A stretch of 15,138 bases of DNA from positions 1 through 15,138 of the forward strand of contig JAIDFC010000238.1 in the NCBI GenBank assembly GCA_029054535.1, given 5' to 3'. Below the pieces are notes generated by a model. That model worked only from the letters and a program-made list of their open reading frames with translations, was not told where the DNA came from and did no database searches. The position numbers and the translations under genes were made by a program. The DNA is from Rikenella sp. (GTDB lineage: Bacteria; Bacteroidota; Bacteroidia; Bacteroidales; Rikenellaceae). Of the stretch, positions 1-8,998 are shown one piece after another. Position 1 is the stretch's first letter; the number at the start of each line of letters is the position of its first letter.

Positions 1-198
1 CAATTAAGTTTGAGAGAACCTATGCGCCCTCATTAAAAGCCCTACCCATCCAATAGGCCAGAGCATTAGATTGCGGAGCGTAAGGCGTAGCGTAGCTGTT
101 GGAAGTTTCTTTGGTTCTTTCTTTTCAAAGAAAGAAAGGTTCGGTCCTGTAGCCAAACACAGGATACAAAAAAATGAACAGATAAAAATACAAAAAAG
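1..198. other. Intergenic region upstream of pepD, with A/T hairpin
   Basis: I see no convincing gene here. A perfect 10-bp inverted repeat lies at 115-136 (TTCTTTCTTT, 2-nt centre, AAAGAAAGAA). A smaller one (CCTGT ... ACAGG) lies near 146-163. The last 35 bases before the pepD start are very A-rich, which is a common form of translation initiation region in Bacteroidetes. I found no exact TAnnTTTG promoter element. The first 100 bases could be the tail of a neighbouring region outside the window. Confidence 0.5.
115..136. repeat. Perfect 10-bp A/T-rich inverted repeat
   Basis: The left arm TTCTTTCTTT (115-124) pairs exactly with AAAGAAAGAA (127-136) around a 2-base centre. It ends 62 bp upstream of the pepD start. 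It could terminate an upstream transcript (no long T run follows) or be a dispersed repeat; neither can be decided from one copy. Confidence 0.5.
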
Positions 199-1659
199 AT
201 GGAACAGATTAGAGAATTGAAGCCGGAGATCGTTTGGGGAATTTTTGAGGCGATTACACGAGTGCCTCGGCCGTCGAAGAAAGAGGGTAAGATACAGGCA
301 TTTATCGAAGAATTTGCTGTTCGGCATGAGTTGGAGTGTCGTCGGGATGCGAAGGGTAATTTGGTAGTAGTTCGTCCGGCCTCGCCGGGTCGCGAGGGTG
401 AGCCAGCGTTGATTTTACAGAGCCATATGGATATGGTTTGCGAGAAAGATGCCGATATTCGGATCGATTTCGAGCAGGATCCGATCGAGGCCTATGTCGA
501 CGGTGAGTGGGTGAGAGCTCGGGGGACGACCTTGGGGGCCGATTGCGGAATCGGGATGGCGTTTCAGATGGCCGTTCTGATTGACAAGGAGTTACAGGTT
601 CCGCAGATCGAGGCTTTGTTTACGGTCGACGAGGAGCAGGGGTTGACCGGTGCGATGAATCTCGGTGAGGGGATGTTGACCGGTTCTCGAATGATCAACC
701 TCGATTCGGAGGACGAGGGCGAGATTTTTATCGGTTGCGCCGGCGGGATCGATACGATCGCCACGATGCGGTATGTACTCGAGGAGAATGTGCAACCGGG
801 TGATTTTCAGTATTTCTCTGTTTGCGTTTCGGGCCTGCACGGGGGGCATTCGGGGGATGACATCGAGAAGGGATTTGCCAATTCCAATAAGTTGTTGAAT
901 CGGGTGTTGTGGAACCTTTCTCGTGTGTGCGGTCTTCGTTTGGCCCGTTTCGACGGGGGAAACTTGCGGAATGCGATTCCGCGTGAGGCTGAGGCTGTGG
1001 TGGCGATTCCTTCGGCCGAAGTGGAGCAGGCCGAAGAGTTGTTTCGGGAGCTGGCGGATGCGATTGCGGCGGAGTTCAGTCTGACGGAGCCGGGGTTGAA
1101 AATCGTGTTCGAACCGGTTTCGGAGGTGCCGGAGCGGTTCTTGCCGGTCGATACTCAGCGACGATTGCTCGATCTGTTATATGCTGTTCCTCATGGGGTT
1201 ATGGCGATGAGTCGGGCGATTCCGGGGCTGGTCGAGACGTCGACTAACTTGGCTTCGGTGAAGATGCCGGACGAGGGGGCGATCGTGATTACCACTTCGC
1301 AGCGCAGCTCGGTGGAGAGCGCCAAACGCGATATTGCGGATCGGGTGGGGGCTGTTTTTGCGTTGGCCGGGGCCGAGGTCTACCACACGGACGGTTATCC
1401 GGGTTGGAAACCGAATCCCGACTCGCCGCTCGTGCGGCAGGCGGCTGCGATCTACCGCGAGATGTTCGGTAACGATCCGAAGATCAAGGCGATCCATGCG
1501 GGGTTGGAGTGCGGTCTGTTTTTGACCCGATATCCGAAGCTCGATATTATCTCGACGGGTCCGACGCTGCGCGGGGTGCATTCGCCGGCCGAGCGGGTCG
1601 AGATCGCCAGCGTTGCCAAGGTTTGGGATTACCTGAAGAGGCTGGTCGAACAGTGTTGA
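199..1659 (+). CDS. pepD: Xaa-His dipeptidase (aminoacyl-histidine dipeptidase, M20 family)
   Basis: Cytosolic zinc dipeptidase that hydrolyses Xaa-His dipeptides such as carnosine, with broader dipeptide activity in bacteria. The 486 residues match the usual PepD length. Metal-site motifs are in the expected order: H76-x-D78 (SHMDMV), the bridging aspartate D115 in TLGADCGIG, the catalytic and ligand pair E145-E146 in DEEQG, D169 in NLDSEDEG, and the C-terminal H461 in RGVHSP. The GLHGGHSGDD segment (212-221) opens the inserted lid domain, as in other PepD proteins. No signal peptide is seen. ATG 199 is chosen because the protein starts directly with the family's N-terminal helix after an A-rich leader. 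The gene stands alone; no terminator is obvious downstream. Linking it to the next operon through peptide uptake would be speculation. Confidence 0.95.
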   Translation: MEQIRELKPEIVWGIFEAITRVPRPSKKEGKIQAFIEEFAVRHELECRRDAKGNLVVVRPASPGREGEPALILQSHMDMVCEKDADIRIDFEQDPIEAYVDGEWVRARGTTLGADCGIGMAFQMAVLIDKELQVPQIEALFTVDEEQGLTGAMNLGEGMLTGSRMINLDSEDEGEIFIGCAGGIDTIATMRYVLEENVQPGDFQYFSVCVSGLHGGHSGDDIEKGFANSNKLLNRVLWNLSRVCGLRLARFDGGNLRNAIPREAEAVVAIPSAEVEQAEELFRELADAIAAEFSLTEPGLKIVFEPVSEVPERFLPVDTQRRLLDLLYAVPHGVMAMSRAIPGLVETSTNLASVKMPDEGAIVITTSQRSSVESAKRDIADRVGAVFALAGAEVYHTDGYPGWKPNPDSPLVRQAAAIYREMFGNDPKIKAIHAGLECGLFLTRYPKLDIISTGPTLRGVHSPAERVEIASVAKVWDYLKRLVEQC

Positions 1660-1911
1660 CGTTTTTTCGGGGTCGGGAGGGGTGTGCCGAAAGACGAATT
1701 TCTTGTTTTGCAAATAAAAACAAAAAAGGGAGGCTTCCCCGGGGAGCTTGAAGTCGAACGGTTCGCATACGTTGAGTGCGAAACGATTAAATTCCCGAAA
1801 TATTTTCATAACTTTTCTCCCTCTCCGAAAATACGACGTATCGCGGTAAAATACCGGTCGCTGAAAACGAAATTCGTGCGAAAAAGGTTTTTTATATCGG
1901 GATACTATTCC

Positions 1912-1919
1912 TATATTTG
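1912..1919 (+). promoter_or_regulatory. Bacteroidetes -7 promoter element (TATATTTG)
   Basis: TATATTTG matches the Bacteroidetes primary-sigma -7 consensus TAnnTTTG exactly. It lies 77 bp upstream of the SusC start, inside an A/T-rich stretch. A run of T residues around 1888-1893 is roughly where a -33 element would be, but it is not an exact TTTG. The predicted leader is about 70 nt. Confidence 0.65.
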
Positions 1920-1926
1920 CCCGTAG

Positions 1927-1943
1927 TTAGGAGTGGAACCTAA
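1927..1943 (+). promoter_or_regulatory. Small hairpin at the start of the SusC leader
   Basis: TTAGG (1927-1931) pairs with CCTAA (1939-1943) across a 7-nt loop, directly downstream of the predicted transcription start. It may stabilise the 5' end of the mRNA. A regulatory role is inference only. Confidence 0.3.
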
Positions 1944-1995
1944 TGGGAACTCAAGTAAAAACAATATTAACCCTTTTCAACTTAAATGTTTTTAT

Positions 1996-4900
1996 ATGAA
2001 GAAAATTAGACTGTTAACATTGTTGGTCCTCGGCTTGCTCGTAGGCGGTACCGCCTATGCGCAGAGCCGGGTGAGCGGCGTGGTGAAGTCTGCTGAAGAC
2101 GGACAACCACTCGCCGGTGTAGTCGTACAGGTCAAAGGTACGAATATCGCAGCCTTGACTCAGGGCGACGGTTCTTACACCATCAACAACGCATCGGTAG
2201 CGAACGGTACGCTGGTGTTCAGCTATGCGGGGATGCGCAAACTGGAAATGCCGGTGGCCGGGAAATCGACCATTAATGTAACGATGCAGCCCGATGCTTT
2301 ACAGGCAGAGGCCGTTACCGTTACCGCACTCGGTACTCGGAAACAAAATCGGGCATTGGGGTATGCTACGTCGACTGTCAAAGGGGATGAGCTGGCGCGG
2401 ACCAATACCCTCAGCCCGGCCAATGCACTGCAAGGGAAAGTTGCCGGGGTGCAGATCTCTACCGGGGGGTCCGGGGGGATCACGACCGCTCCAAGGGTAA
2501 CGATCCGCGGTAACAAATCGCTGGACAAGAACAACTCGCCGATCTATGTCATCGACGGGATTATCATGGAGTACGAACAGTCGAGCATCTCGGACGCCAA
2601 CTCGTTGTCCAACAGCGACGCTACGAAGTACGGGAACCAGTTGAAGAACTTGAACCCGGACGACTATGAAAGCATCACGGTGCTGAAAGGGGCTGCTGCG
2701 ACTTCGCTCTACGGGGCACGGGGGGCCAACGGTGCCATCGTGATCACCACCAAAGGCGGTAAGGCTCGCAAAGGGATCGGTGTCGAAGTGAACTATACCC
2801 ACGAATGGGGGAATGTTTACGAGAACGTATACCCGCTTCAGAACCTGTATGGGGCCGGTCATCCGCTCTATGAAACGGAAACCGACTATCAGGATCTTGA
2901 AGGCTATTTGTCATATTCTTTTGGTCCTTCTTTCGCTTCGATGAAAGGCCAAAAAGTACGTCAGTACTATAAATATTACGCTCCGGAAGGGATCGACAAC
3001 CCGGAAGAAGCTTTTCAGGCTTATCCGGACAACTGGAAGTACATGTACCAGAACAGCAACTACGACAACGTGAGCGTAGCGCTGACCGGGGGGTCGGAAA
3101 AAGCGACTTTCCGTCTCTCTTACGGGTATATGAACGGCGACGGTAACATGAAGAACAACAACTTCAACCGCCACTCGCTCAACTTTACGGCAAACGGTAA
3201 GATCAACGACATCTTCTCGACCAACCTGACGATCCAGTACTCGAACTCGAATACGGAAAACGCTCGTTCGGTCAATAGCAACTGGGCTACGACCGGTATC
3301 GGGCCGTTCTGGGGTTTCAACCGGAATACGGACGTGCAATGGTATGTCGATCATTACATCAACCCGATAACCTATGAAACTTATGGCCAGAAGAGCGGCG
3401 GTTTGGCTTCTTATGTGAACGGTTGGGTGTCGGATCAGTGGCAAAACAACTTCGTTCGTAACGAACAGACCTTGATCGGTCAGTTGGGTTTGAGCGCTCA
3501 GTTCACCGACTGGTTGGATGCTAACGTATCGGTCAGCTACAACAGATGGGATGTCTTCTCGGAAACGAAAAATTCCGGTTATATCGGTCAGGGACAGTAT
3601 GCTGTCAGTGGGAACCACAGCGGTTCGTATGACGGGATCGCTCAGTTGCACAGTAACAATCGCTTCCTGGATGATAACTTGGAACTGGACATCCGTGTGT
3701 TAGGGGAAGTTTACGGGAATACCCGTTACACTTCATACTCGAAAAGCACGAACGGCGGTCTGATTACGCCGGGGCTCTTCTCGTTCTCGAATACGAAAAA
3801 TGCCTTGACCATTAATGAAGCGACGATCGGTTATACGCCGCGGAACTCGATGACGGTCGGTGTGGCCGGTGTGGTTAACCTTTCGTGGAAAGATCAAGTT
3901 TATTTGGAAGTTACCGGGCGTAATGACTGGTTGAGCTCGCTGATGTATCCGAGCTGGATTCCGTACGGGGCCGACAACTTCTCTGTGTTCTACCCGTCGG
4001 TGAACGCATCGTGGGTTTTCTCCGATACGTTCAATATTGATCCTGCGATCCTCTCGTTCGGTAAATTGCGCGCATCGTGGGCACAGGTAGGTAAGGGGAC
4101 CGACGCTTATGCTACGGCTAAAGGCGGTGGCGGTTATTCGGTAACCTCTATGTACGGACCGACGAACAGCAGTATGCTGCAGGCTTCGCCGAACTATTCG
4201 ACCCTGCCGAACTTCGATCTGAAACCGGAGTTGCAGACCTCTATCGAATTCGGTGCCGACGTTCGCTTCCTGGACGGTCGTTTGGGCTTGGACGTTGCTT
4301 ACTATAAAACGAATACCCGCAACCAGATCTTGACTTTGGCTGCTGTCAAAGAATCGGGGGTTACCCAGCAGTTGATCAACGCCGGTAACATCCAGAACCA
4401 AGGGTGGGAAATCCAATTGGACGCTACGCCGATCCGGACTCGGACCGTACAGTGGAACATCGGGGCCAACTGGAGCCGCAACCGGGGTAAAGTAAAAGAA
4501 CTCGGGAACGGAGACCGTACGCTGACTCTCGCCAACGGTGGTGGTTGGAACGTTGCCGGGATTCCGGGGGTTATCGCTTATGAAGGCGGCGCGTTCGGTG
4601 CGGTCGTTGTCGGGAACGGTTATGGTACTAACACGAATTCTTACGGTCGATATGCCGTATGGAATAACGCGGACGATCCGAACGACTATCGGAACGGGAA
4701 ACAGATGTACTACATCAACGGCTCGATAGATGGACATAAGTTCGGTGAAGCAAATACTGACCTCTCTAACAAATACGCTGCTGACGCTTATACGAACTTG
4801 CAGTACATCCCGCTTGCAACAAGCGCTATCTCTGGTTACTTCGGTTCCGAAGCTTCGTATTGGGGCGGAAAAGAACACTTGGCCGAAATTCTGGGTAATG

Positions 4901-5574
4901 TAGAACCGGACTTCGTCTACGGGATCAACACCTCGGTTCAGGTGAACCTGCCGAACAACAGCGGTTCGTTGGACTTCTTCGGTCAGATCGACGGTCGCTC
5001 AGGCGGTATGATGGTCTACAGTTTGGGTTACATTGCATCCGGTACCGGGAACTTGAAGACCTCGTTGTACGGTCGTGATAAAGCGCACGACGGGGTGGCT
5101 CGTGTAAATTACAAAGGTGAACTCAGCTACAACGGTATCGTTCCGGACGTTGTCTTCAGTAATCAGGCGGGGAACAACACGAAAGTTATTTCGATGGCTA
5201 CGGGCGACGAAGTCGATCTTCACGGTATGACTTTCAAAGAAGCTGTCAAGGCCGGACACATCCAGCCGGTTATGGCCGAGGTATGGCATTATCGCAATAT
5301 GTATAGTGCTAAGGAAAACGTTTCTTCGCAGTCTTATATGGCACTCCGTGAATTGACCATCGGGTATAACTTCCCGGAAAAATGGATCAAACACGTCGGT
5401 TTGCAGTCGGCTCGCCTGTCGTTCTCGGCCCGCAACGTTTGCTACATCTACAACGGGACGAAATGGAAAGGGAACCCGGAATCGTTCATCTCGAACAATG
5501 CCTTGTCGCCTTACGACTTGGGGACCACTCCGTTCGTACGCAACTTCTCAGTCAATCTGAACCTGAGATTCTAA
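1996..5574 (+). CDS. SusC/RagA-family TonB-linked outer-membrane transporter
   Basis: Outer-membrane beta-barrel that imports a large nutrient (glycan, peptide or other oligomer) using TonB energy, with the SusD-like lipoprotein encoded next as its lid. I start at ATG 1996, not at the upstream in-frame GTG 1933, because 1996 gives a clean signal peptide (MKKIRLL, hydrophobic stretch, cleavage after TAYA near residue 22). The mature protein is about 1170 residues. Order of parts: carboxypeptidase-regulatory-like beta-sandwich (about 23-97); TonB box region EAVTVTA (105-111) with the SusC/RagA signature NRALGYA; plug domain (about 130-270, with PIYVIDG and SLYGARGANGAIVITTKGG); then a long barrel ending in a final strand that finishes in aromatic F. 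The substrate cannot be read from the sequence: no glycosidase, peptidase or sulfatase partner is present, and RagA-type peptide import is as possible as glycan import. Confidence 0.95.
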   Translation: MKKIRLLTLLVLGLLVGGTAYAQSRVSGVVKSAEDGQPLAGVVVQVKGTNIAALTQGDGSYTINNASVANGTLVFSYAGMRKLEMPVAGKSTINVTMQPDALQAEAVTVTALGTRKQNRALGYATSTVKGDELARTNTLSPANALQGKVAGVQISTGGSGGITTAPRVTIRGNKSLDKNNSPIYVIDGIIMEYEQSSISDANSLSNSDATKYGNQLKNLNPDDYESITVLKGAAATSLYGARGANGAIVITTKGGKARKGIGVEVNYTHEWGNVYENVYPLQNLYGAGHPLYETETDYQDLEGYLSYSFGPSFASMKGQKVRQYYKYYAPEGIDNPEEAFQAYPDNWKYMYQNSNYDNVSVALTGGSEKATFRLSYGYMNGDGNMKNNNFNRHSLNFTANGKINDIFSTNLTIQYSNSNTENARSVNSNWATTGIGPFWGFNRNTDVQWYVDHYINPITYETYGQKSGGLASYVNGWVSDQWQNNFVRNEQTLIGQLGLSAQFTDWLDANVSVSYNRWDVFSETKNSGYIGQGQYAVSGNHSGSYDGIAQLHSNNRFLDDNLELDIRVLGEVYGNTRYTSYSKSTNGGLITPGLFSFSNTKNALTINEATIGYTPRNSMTVGVAGVVNLSWKDQVYLEVTGRNDWLSSLMYPSWIPYGADNFSVFYPSVNASWVFSDTFNIDPAILSFGKLRASWAQVGKGTDAYATAKGGGGYSVTSMYGPTNSSMLQASPNYSTLPNFDLKPELQTSIEFGADVRFLDGRLGLDVAYYKTNTRNQILTLAAVKESGVTQQLINAGNIQNQGWEIQLDATPIRTRTVQWNIGANWSRNRGKVKELGNGDRTLTLANGGGWNVAGIPGVIAYEGGAFGAVVVGNGYGTNTNSYGRYAVWNNADDPNDYRNGKQMYYINGSIDGHKFGEANTDLSNKYAADAYTNLQYIPLATSAISGYFGSEASYWGGKEHLAEILGNVEPDFVYGINTSVQVNLPNNSGSLDFFGQIDGRSGGMMVYSLGYIASGTGNLKTSLYGRDKAHDGVARVNYKGELSYNGIVPDVVFSNQAGNNTKVISMATGDEVDLHGMTFKEAVKAGHIQPVMAEVWHYRNMYSAKENVSSQSYMALRELTIGYNFPEKWIKHVGLQSARLSFSARNVCYIYNGTKWKGNPESFISNNALSPYDLGTTPFVRNFSVNLNLRF

Positions 5575-5599
5575 TCTAACCGCAAAACAAGATTCACAT

Positions 5600-7726
5600 A
5601 TGAAAATAACAAAATATTTGATCGGCGGTTTGGCAGCTCTCGCTCTTGTCGGTTGTAAAGACAAGATGAAAGAGTTGAATACCAACCCGGAGACGATTGG
5701 GGAAACCGACCCGCGGTATATGTTCCTGAACGCCATGAATAACTTTGACGCTTCGGGCGGGATTACGGAACGGGTAACCAGCGAAGGACAGATCATGCAG
5801 TACTTCGTGTACTACACATCCTCGAACGGAGACTCGAACGGCCCGTACAGCAAAGACGGGAGTTATTCGGCTCCGAGCCAGATCGGTAACTACTACAACT
5901 GGCTCTATGACATCGGCTACAAGATGGTTCTCCTGCAGAACTATATCGACGACAACCTGAGCGAACAGGAAGCCTCTCGGTATAAAGATCTGCACGCCAT
6001 CGCCGGTATCGTGAAAGTATACGAAGCGTTCCGTGTATTCCAGAACTACGGTGCTGCGGTTTACAGCGAAGCTTTCAAGGCGATCACCGAAGGGATCACC
6101 AAACCGACTTACGACATCTTTTCCAACACGATGTACGAAGCGTTGGACGACGAACTGGCCGGATATATCGCCGTTCTGGAGGCTGAAAAGAACGACTTGA
6201 CGGTTGAACTGGGGATCTATGACCCGGTCTACGGTTATATCGTAAACGACGAAGTCGGTGCTCCGAGCACGCGGACCGATTATAACGAACAACGGACGTT
6301 GTGGAAAAAATTCGCCAACTCGTACCGCCTCTACATGGCTTGGATCATGAAAAACGTAGATCCGGACCGCTTCAACAAGGTATTGGCTGAAACTCAGGCT
6401 TCGGGTTGGTTTGAAACCGAAACCGATGGGGCTTACACCTACTATGACGGTTACAGCCAGAACGACGCGGTTTACAACTCGGACTACATCGCTGCTGTTA
6501 GCCTCTTCTACTCGGTATCGGACAACTTCATCTCATACCTGAAAGAGTTGAACGACCCGCGTTTGCCGCTGTTGGCTCGTGCCAATGCTTTGCATCCTGA
6601 TAACACCGGTCTGCAATGGCTCACCAACTATTTCCCGGACTCGCTGACCGAACAAACGATCGGTGATAAGGTAACTTCGTGGGGTGGCTTGCTCGACTAC
6701 GAAAACAACACTAACACCGCTTATCAGGGGCAATCGCCGAATCCGTACTTCTACGGGACGGATCATGCTAACCATGCGGGCGAATTCTGGGGACAACGTT
6801 CGGTTACATTCCGCATCTATCGTTCGTCGGTTACAAAAATTGCTGATGACGACTGGAAAGAAGGTCAGACTTGGAAAGTTACGAAAGTCGGAGACTCGGA
6901 AGATTTCCCGGACGAATGCGAAATATGGGGTGCAGACACCTCTTTCACCGTTGCAGTGGCTTGTCGTCCGCAAGGGCGCTACTTCTGCTCCACGGGTGGG
7001 AAGAACTTCGAAGACCCGGGGGCACAGAACAACGGAAACGGCTATGACGGGCCGACCGATAACAAAAACGATTACTACTATCGTTTCCCGCTCTACACCT
7101 ATCCGGAATTCTGCTACATGATGGCTTATCTGACGTTGGATGGGGTTGGTACCGGTAAAAGTGCCGCCGACTGGTATGACAACGGGTTGAAAGCCGCCAT
7201 GACTGAACTTCAAGCCGATGCAATTCGTTACGGAATTCAGGTGGCTACCACGATGACGCGGACCGGTACGACCGAAGCAGGTGCTACGGTTACGACAAAT
7301 CCGAAAGTGGTTGGTATCAACGACAAAGCACCGTATAGCATCACGGACAAAATTGCAGATTACGCAACCGCACAGGCTTTGGGCAACGCTTCGGACCAGA
7401 AAGAAGCGATCGTGGGACAGATGTGGATCTACGCATACAACCAGCCGATCAAAATGTGGGACTGGTGGCGTATCACAGGCTATCCGAAAATCGTAGAAGT
7501 GAATAGTCCGGATGAACGTCCGACGGGTCTCTACTGGGTGAAACCGGCGACCAAGGCAGCGGGCGATCCGTTGTCATTCCCGCGTCGGGGTGCTCTGCCG
7601 CAACCGCAGACGATCAACAGCGATAACTACAATGCCGTTCGGGAAGAACTGAAAACGACTTATCCGGAGTACGGCGTCTATGATGCGACCACGGGACGTA
7701 TCTACTGGGACGTACAGGGATTGTAA
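5600..7726 (+). CDS. SusD/RagB-family surface lipoprotein, long form
   Basis: Substrate-binding lipoprotein that caps the SusC-like barrel at the cell surface. A signal-peptidase II lipobox LVGC places the lipidated cysteine at residue 19. The following KDK is only a partial match to the acidic Bacteroidetes surface-export signal. The early segment ELNTNPE and FLNAM, the late MWDWWRITGYPK (619-630) and PRRGALPQPQ (about 660) are typical of the SusD-like clan in which the protein begins with a NTNP motif. At 708 residues it is longer than the usual 450-600. The additional length seems to lie mainly in the middle (about 380-510), which is rich in aromatic, Asn and Gly residues with several cysteines. 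It starts 25 bp after the SusC stop, so the two are co-transcribed. Ligand unknown. Confidence 0.93.
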   Translation: MKITKYLIGGLAALALVGCKDKMKELNTNPETIGETDPRYMFLNAMNNFDASGGITERVTSEGQIMQYFVYYTSSNGDSNGPYSKDGSYSAPSQIGNYYNWLYDIGYKMVLLQNYIDDNLSEQEASRYKDLHAIAGIVKVYEAFRVFQNYGAAVYSEAFKAITEGITKPTYDIFSNTMYEALDDELAGYIAVLEAEKNDLTVELGIYDPVYGYIVNDEVGAPSTRTDYNEQRTLWKKFANSYRLYMAWIMKNVDPDRFNKVLAETQASGWFETETDGAYTYYDGYSQNDAVYNSDYIAAVSLFYSVSDNFISYLKELNDPRLPLLARANALHPDNTGLQWLTNYFPDSLTEQTIGDKVTSWGGLLDYENNTNTAYQGQSPNPYFYGTDHANHAGEFWGQRSVTFRIYRSSVTKIADDDWKEGQTWKVTKVGDSEDFPDECEIWGADTSFTVAVACRPQGRYFCSTGGKNFEDPGAQNNGNGYDGPTDNKNDYYYRFPLYTYPEFCYMMAYLTLDGVGTGKSAADWYDNGLKAAMTELQADAIRYGIQVATTMTRTGTTEAGATVTTNPKVVGINDKAPYSITDKIADYATAQALGNASDQKEAIVGQMWIYAYNQPIKMWDWWRITGYPKIVEVNSPDERPTGLYWVKPATKAAGDPLSFPRRGALPQPQTINSDNYNAVREELKTTYPEYGVYDATTGRIYWDVQGL

Positions 7727-7745
7727 TTCGGCGTACGCTTAATTG

Positions 7746-7783
7746 CGTTCGATTGTCGGACCGATCGGTCCAACAATCGAACG
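7746..7783. repeat. 38-bp near-perfect palindrome after the SusD gene
   Basis: The arms CGTTCGATTGT (7746-7756) and ACAATCGAACG (7773-7783) are exact complements. One C/A mismatch follows, then the perfect inner palindrome GGACCGATCGGTCC. It starts 19 bp past the SusD stop and lacks a following T run, so it is not a standard intrinsic terminator. As RNA it would be a very stable 3' hairpin, perhaps protecting the susCD mRNA; as DNA it could be a protein-binding site. Confidence 0.7.
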
Positions 7784-7855
7784 ACATAAACTCTCTCCCG
7801 GTCTCTCCAAGGTGTTAGTAGTTTTCTTTGGGAGAATTTTCTTAAAACCGGGTTC

Positions 7856-7910
7856 CCATGGACGGCCGGGATTGCCATTAGCGCAATCCCGGTCGTCCAT
7901 GGCTCTTTTT
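7856..7910 (+). terminator. Rho-independent terminator of the SusC/SusD operon
   Basis: A 20-bp stem starts at CCATGGACG (7856) and closes at CGTCCATGG (ending 7902). Its only imperfection is a G-U wobble, the loop is 7 nt (CATTAGC), and CTCTTTTT follows. The long stem and T run make this a strong terminator that separates the operon from fabI. Confidence 0.88.
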
Positions 7911-8007
7911 ATGCGGCCTCCGGAACCTTCGGTACACAAGAGTATGGTTCACGACTCCTTGGAGGAAAAGATCGACTACGTACGGAACGGGATTTCGGGA
8001 AAATCAC

Positions 8008-8015
8008 TACCTTTG
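8008..8015 (+). promoter_or_regulatory. Bacteroidetes -7 promoter element (TACCTTTG) of fabI
   Basis: TACCTTTG is an exact TAnnTTTG match 25 bp upstream of the fabI ATG, downstream of the preceding terminator. The spacing gives a leader of roughly 20 nt. No clear -33 element is visible. Confidence 0.65.
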
Positions 8016-8040
8016 TAAAAAATTTAAATAACGACACGGA

Positions 8041-8925
8041 ATGTCTTACAATCTTCTGAAAGGGAAAAAAGGGCTGATCTTCGGTGCACTCAACGATAAA
8101 TCGATCGCCTGGCAGGTGGCCGAACGAGCGGTCGAAGAGGGGGCCGAAGTCGTCTTGACCAATACGGCCATGGCTGCCCGCATGGGTGGTACGGCCGAAC
8201 TGGCCGAAAAACTGGGGACCATTTTCGTACCGGCGGATGCCACCAGCGTAGAAGACCTCGAAAACCTGATCGACAAAACGATGGAACATTTCGGCGGGAA
8301 ATTCGACTTCATTCTCCACTCGATCGGCATGTCGCCCAACGTGCGCAAGGGACGGACATACGACGATCTGGACTATGGGTTCCTGTTGAAAACGCTGGAT
8401 ATCTCGGCCATCTCGTTCCACAAAGTGATGCAGGTGGCGCGCAAGAAAGATGCCTTGAACGAATGGGGATCGATCGTCGCCCTCTCGTATATCGCCGCGC
8501 AACGGACTTTGTACGGATACAACGACATGGCGGATGCCAAAGCGTTGCTCGAATCGATCGCCCGGTCGTTCGGTTACATCTACGGGCGCGAAAAGAAAAT
8601 ACGGGTCAACACCGTATCGCAGTCGCCGACGCCGACGACGGCCGGAAGCGGCGTGATGGGGCTCGATCACCTGATGGACTTCGCACAGCGGATGTCGCCG
8701 CTGGGGAATGCGACCGCTCTGGATTGTGCCAACTACGTCATCACGCTCTTCAGCGACCTCACGAAAAAGGTTACCATGCAGAATCTCTTCCACGACGGCG
8801 GATTCTCCAGTATGGGGATGAGTCGTCGGGCCATGAAGCTCTACAGCCAGAGCCTGGAACAGGAGCTAAAGGAATACGAAGAGAAAAACATGGAATTCCT
8901 CGACGTCAAGAAACAGGCAAAATAG
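8041..8925 (+). CDS. fabI: Enoyl-[acyl-carrier-protein] reductase, FabI type
   Basis: Catalyses the NAD(P)H-dependent reduction of trans-2-enoyl-ACP, the last step of each round of type II fatty-acid elongation in the cytosol. It is an SDR-fold protein of 294 residues, slightly longer than the about 262-residue Escherichia coli enzyme because of a charged C-terminal helix. Seen motifs: the N-terminal nucleotide-binding segment GLIFGALNDKSIAW (11-24), HSIGMSP (93-99), SY150, and the catalytic Tyr/Lys pair Y160-x6-K167 in YNDMADAK. Y150 and Y160 have the ten-residue spacing of the two FabI active-site tyrosines, which separates FabI from FabV and FabK. SQSPTPTTAGSG (193-204) is the flexible substrate-loop region. 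The gene is monocistronic, with its own promoter and terminator. Confidence 0.95.
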   Translation: MSYNLLKGKKGLIFGALNDKSIAWQVAERAVEEGAEVVLTNTAMAARMGGTAELAEKLGTIFVPADATSVEDLENLIDKTMEHFGGKFDFILHSIGMSPNVRKGRTYDDLDYGFLLKTLDISAISFHKVMQVARKKDALNEWGSIVALSYIAAQRTLYGYNDMADAKALLESIARSFGYIYGREKKIRVNTVSQSPTPTTAGSGVMGLDHLMDFAQRMSPLGNATALDCANYVITLFSDLTKKVTMQNLFHDGGFSSMGMSRRAMKLYSQSLEQELKEYEEKNMEFLDVKKQAK

Positions 8926-8956
8926 TCTCGAGACTTATTTCTTGTACTTATTGTTG

Positions 8957-8998
8957 TGCGTCGGACGCTCGTCGAAGCGAGCGGTCCGACGCATTTTT
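8957..8998 (+). terminator. Rho-independent terminator of fabI
   Basis: TGCGTCGGAC-GCTCG (8957-8971) pairs with CGAGC and GTCCGACGCA (8978-8993), with a single bulged G at 8983 and a 6-nt loop. TTTTT follows (8994-8998). It lies 31 bp after the fabI stop. Confidence 0.9.

Larger units (their letters stand above)
1660..1995. other. Intergenic region carrying the SusC/SusD promoter
   Basis: This 336-bp gap holds no credible gene. It contains a small GC hairpin next to an A tract (1722-1747), a 6-bp hairpin TTCGCA ... TGCGAA (1762-1782), a promoter element at 1912-1919 and a small leader hairpin at 1927-1943. I recognise no riboswitch. Confidence 0.6.
7727..8040. other. Intergenic region between the SusCD operon and fabI
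   Basis: This 314-bp gap contains a long palindrome (7746-7783), an intrinsic terminator (7856-7910) and the fabI promoter (8008-8015). An open frame across it (7743-8018) is created by the inverted repeats and has no family features, so I do not call a gene. Confidence 0.7.

Noticed and set aside
1722..1747. GC hairpin beside an A tract, reading as a terminator on the minus strand
   Set aside because: The stem is only 4-7 bp with almost no loop, and there is no minus-strand gene to end here.
1177..1809. 210-codon minus-strand frame over the 3' part of pepD
   Set aside because: Antisense shadow of a well-supported M20 peptidase; no domain and no promoter.
1933..1995. In-frame GTG extension of the SusC gene
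   Set aside because: It would put 21 polar residues ahead of an obvious signal peptide that starts at ATG 1996.
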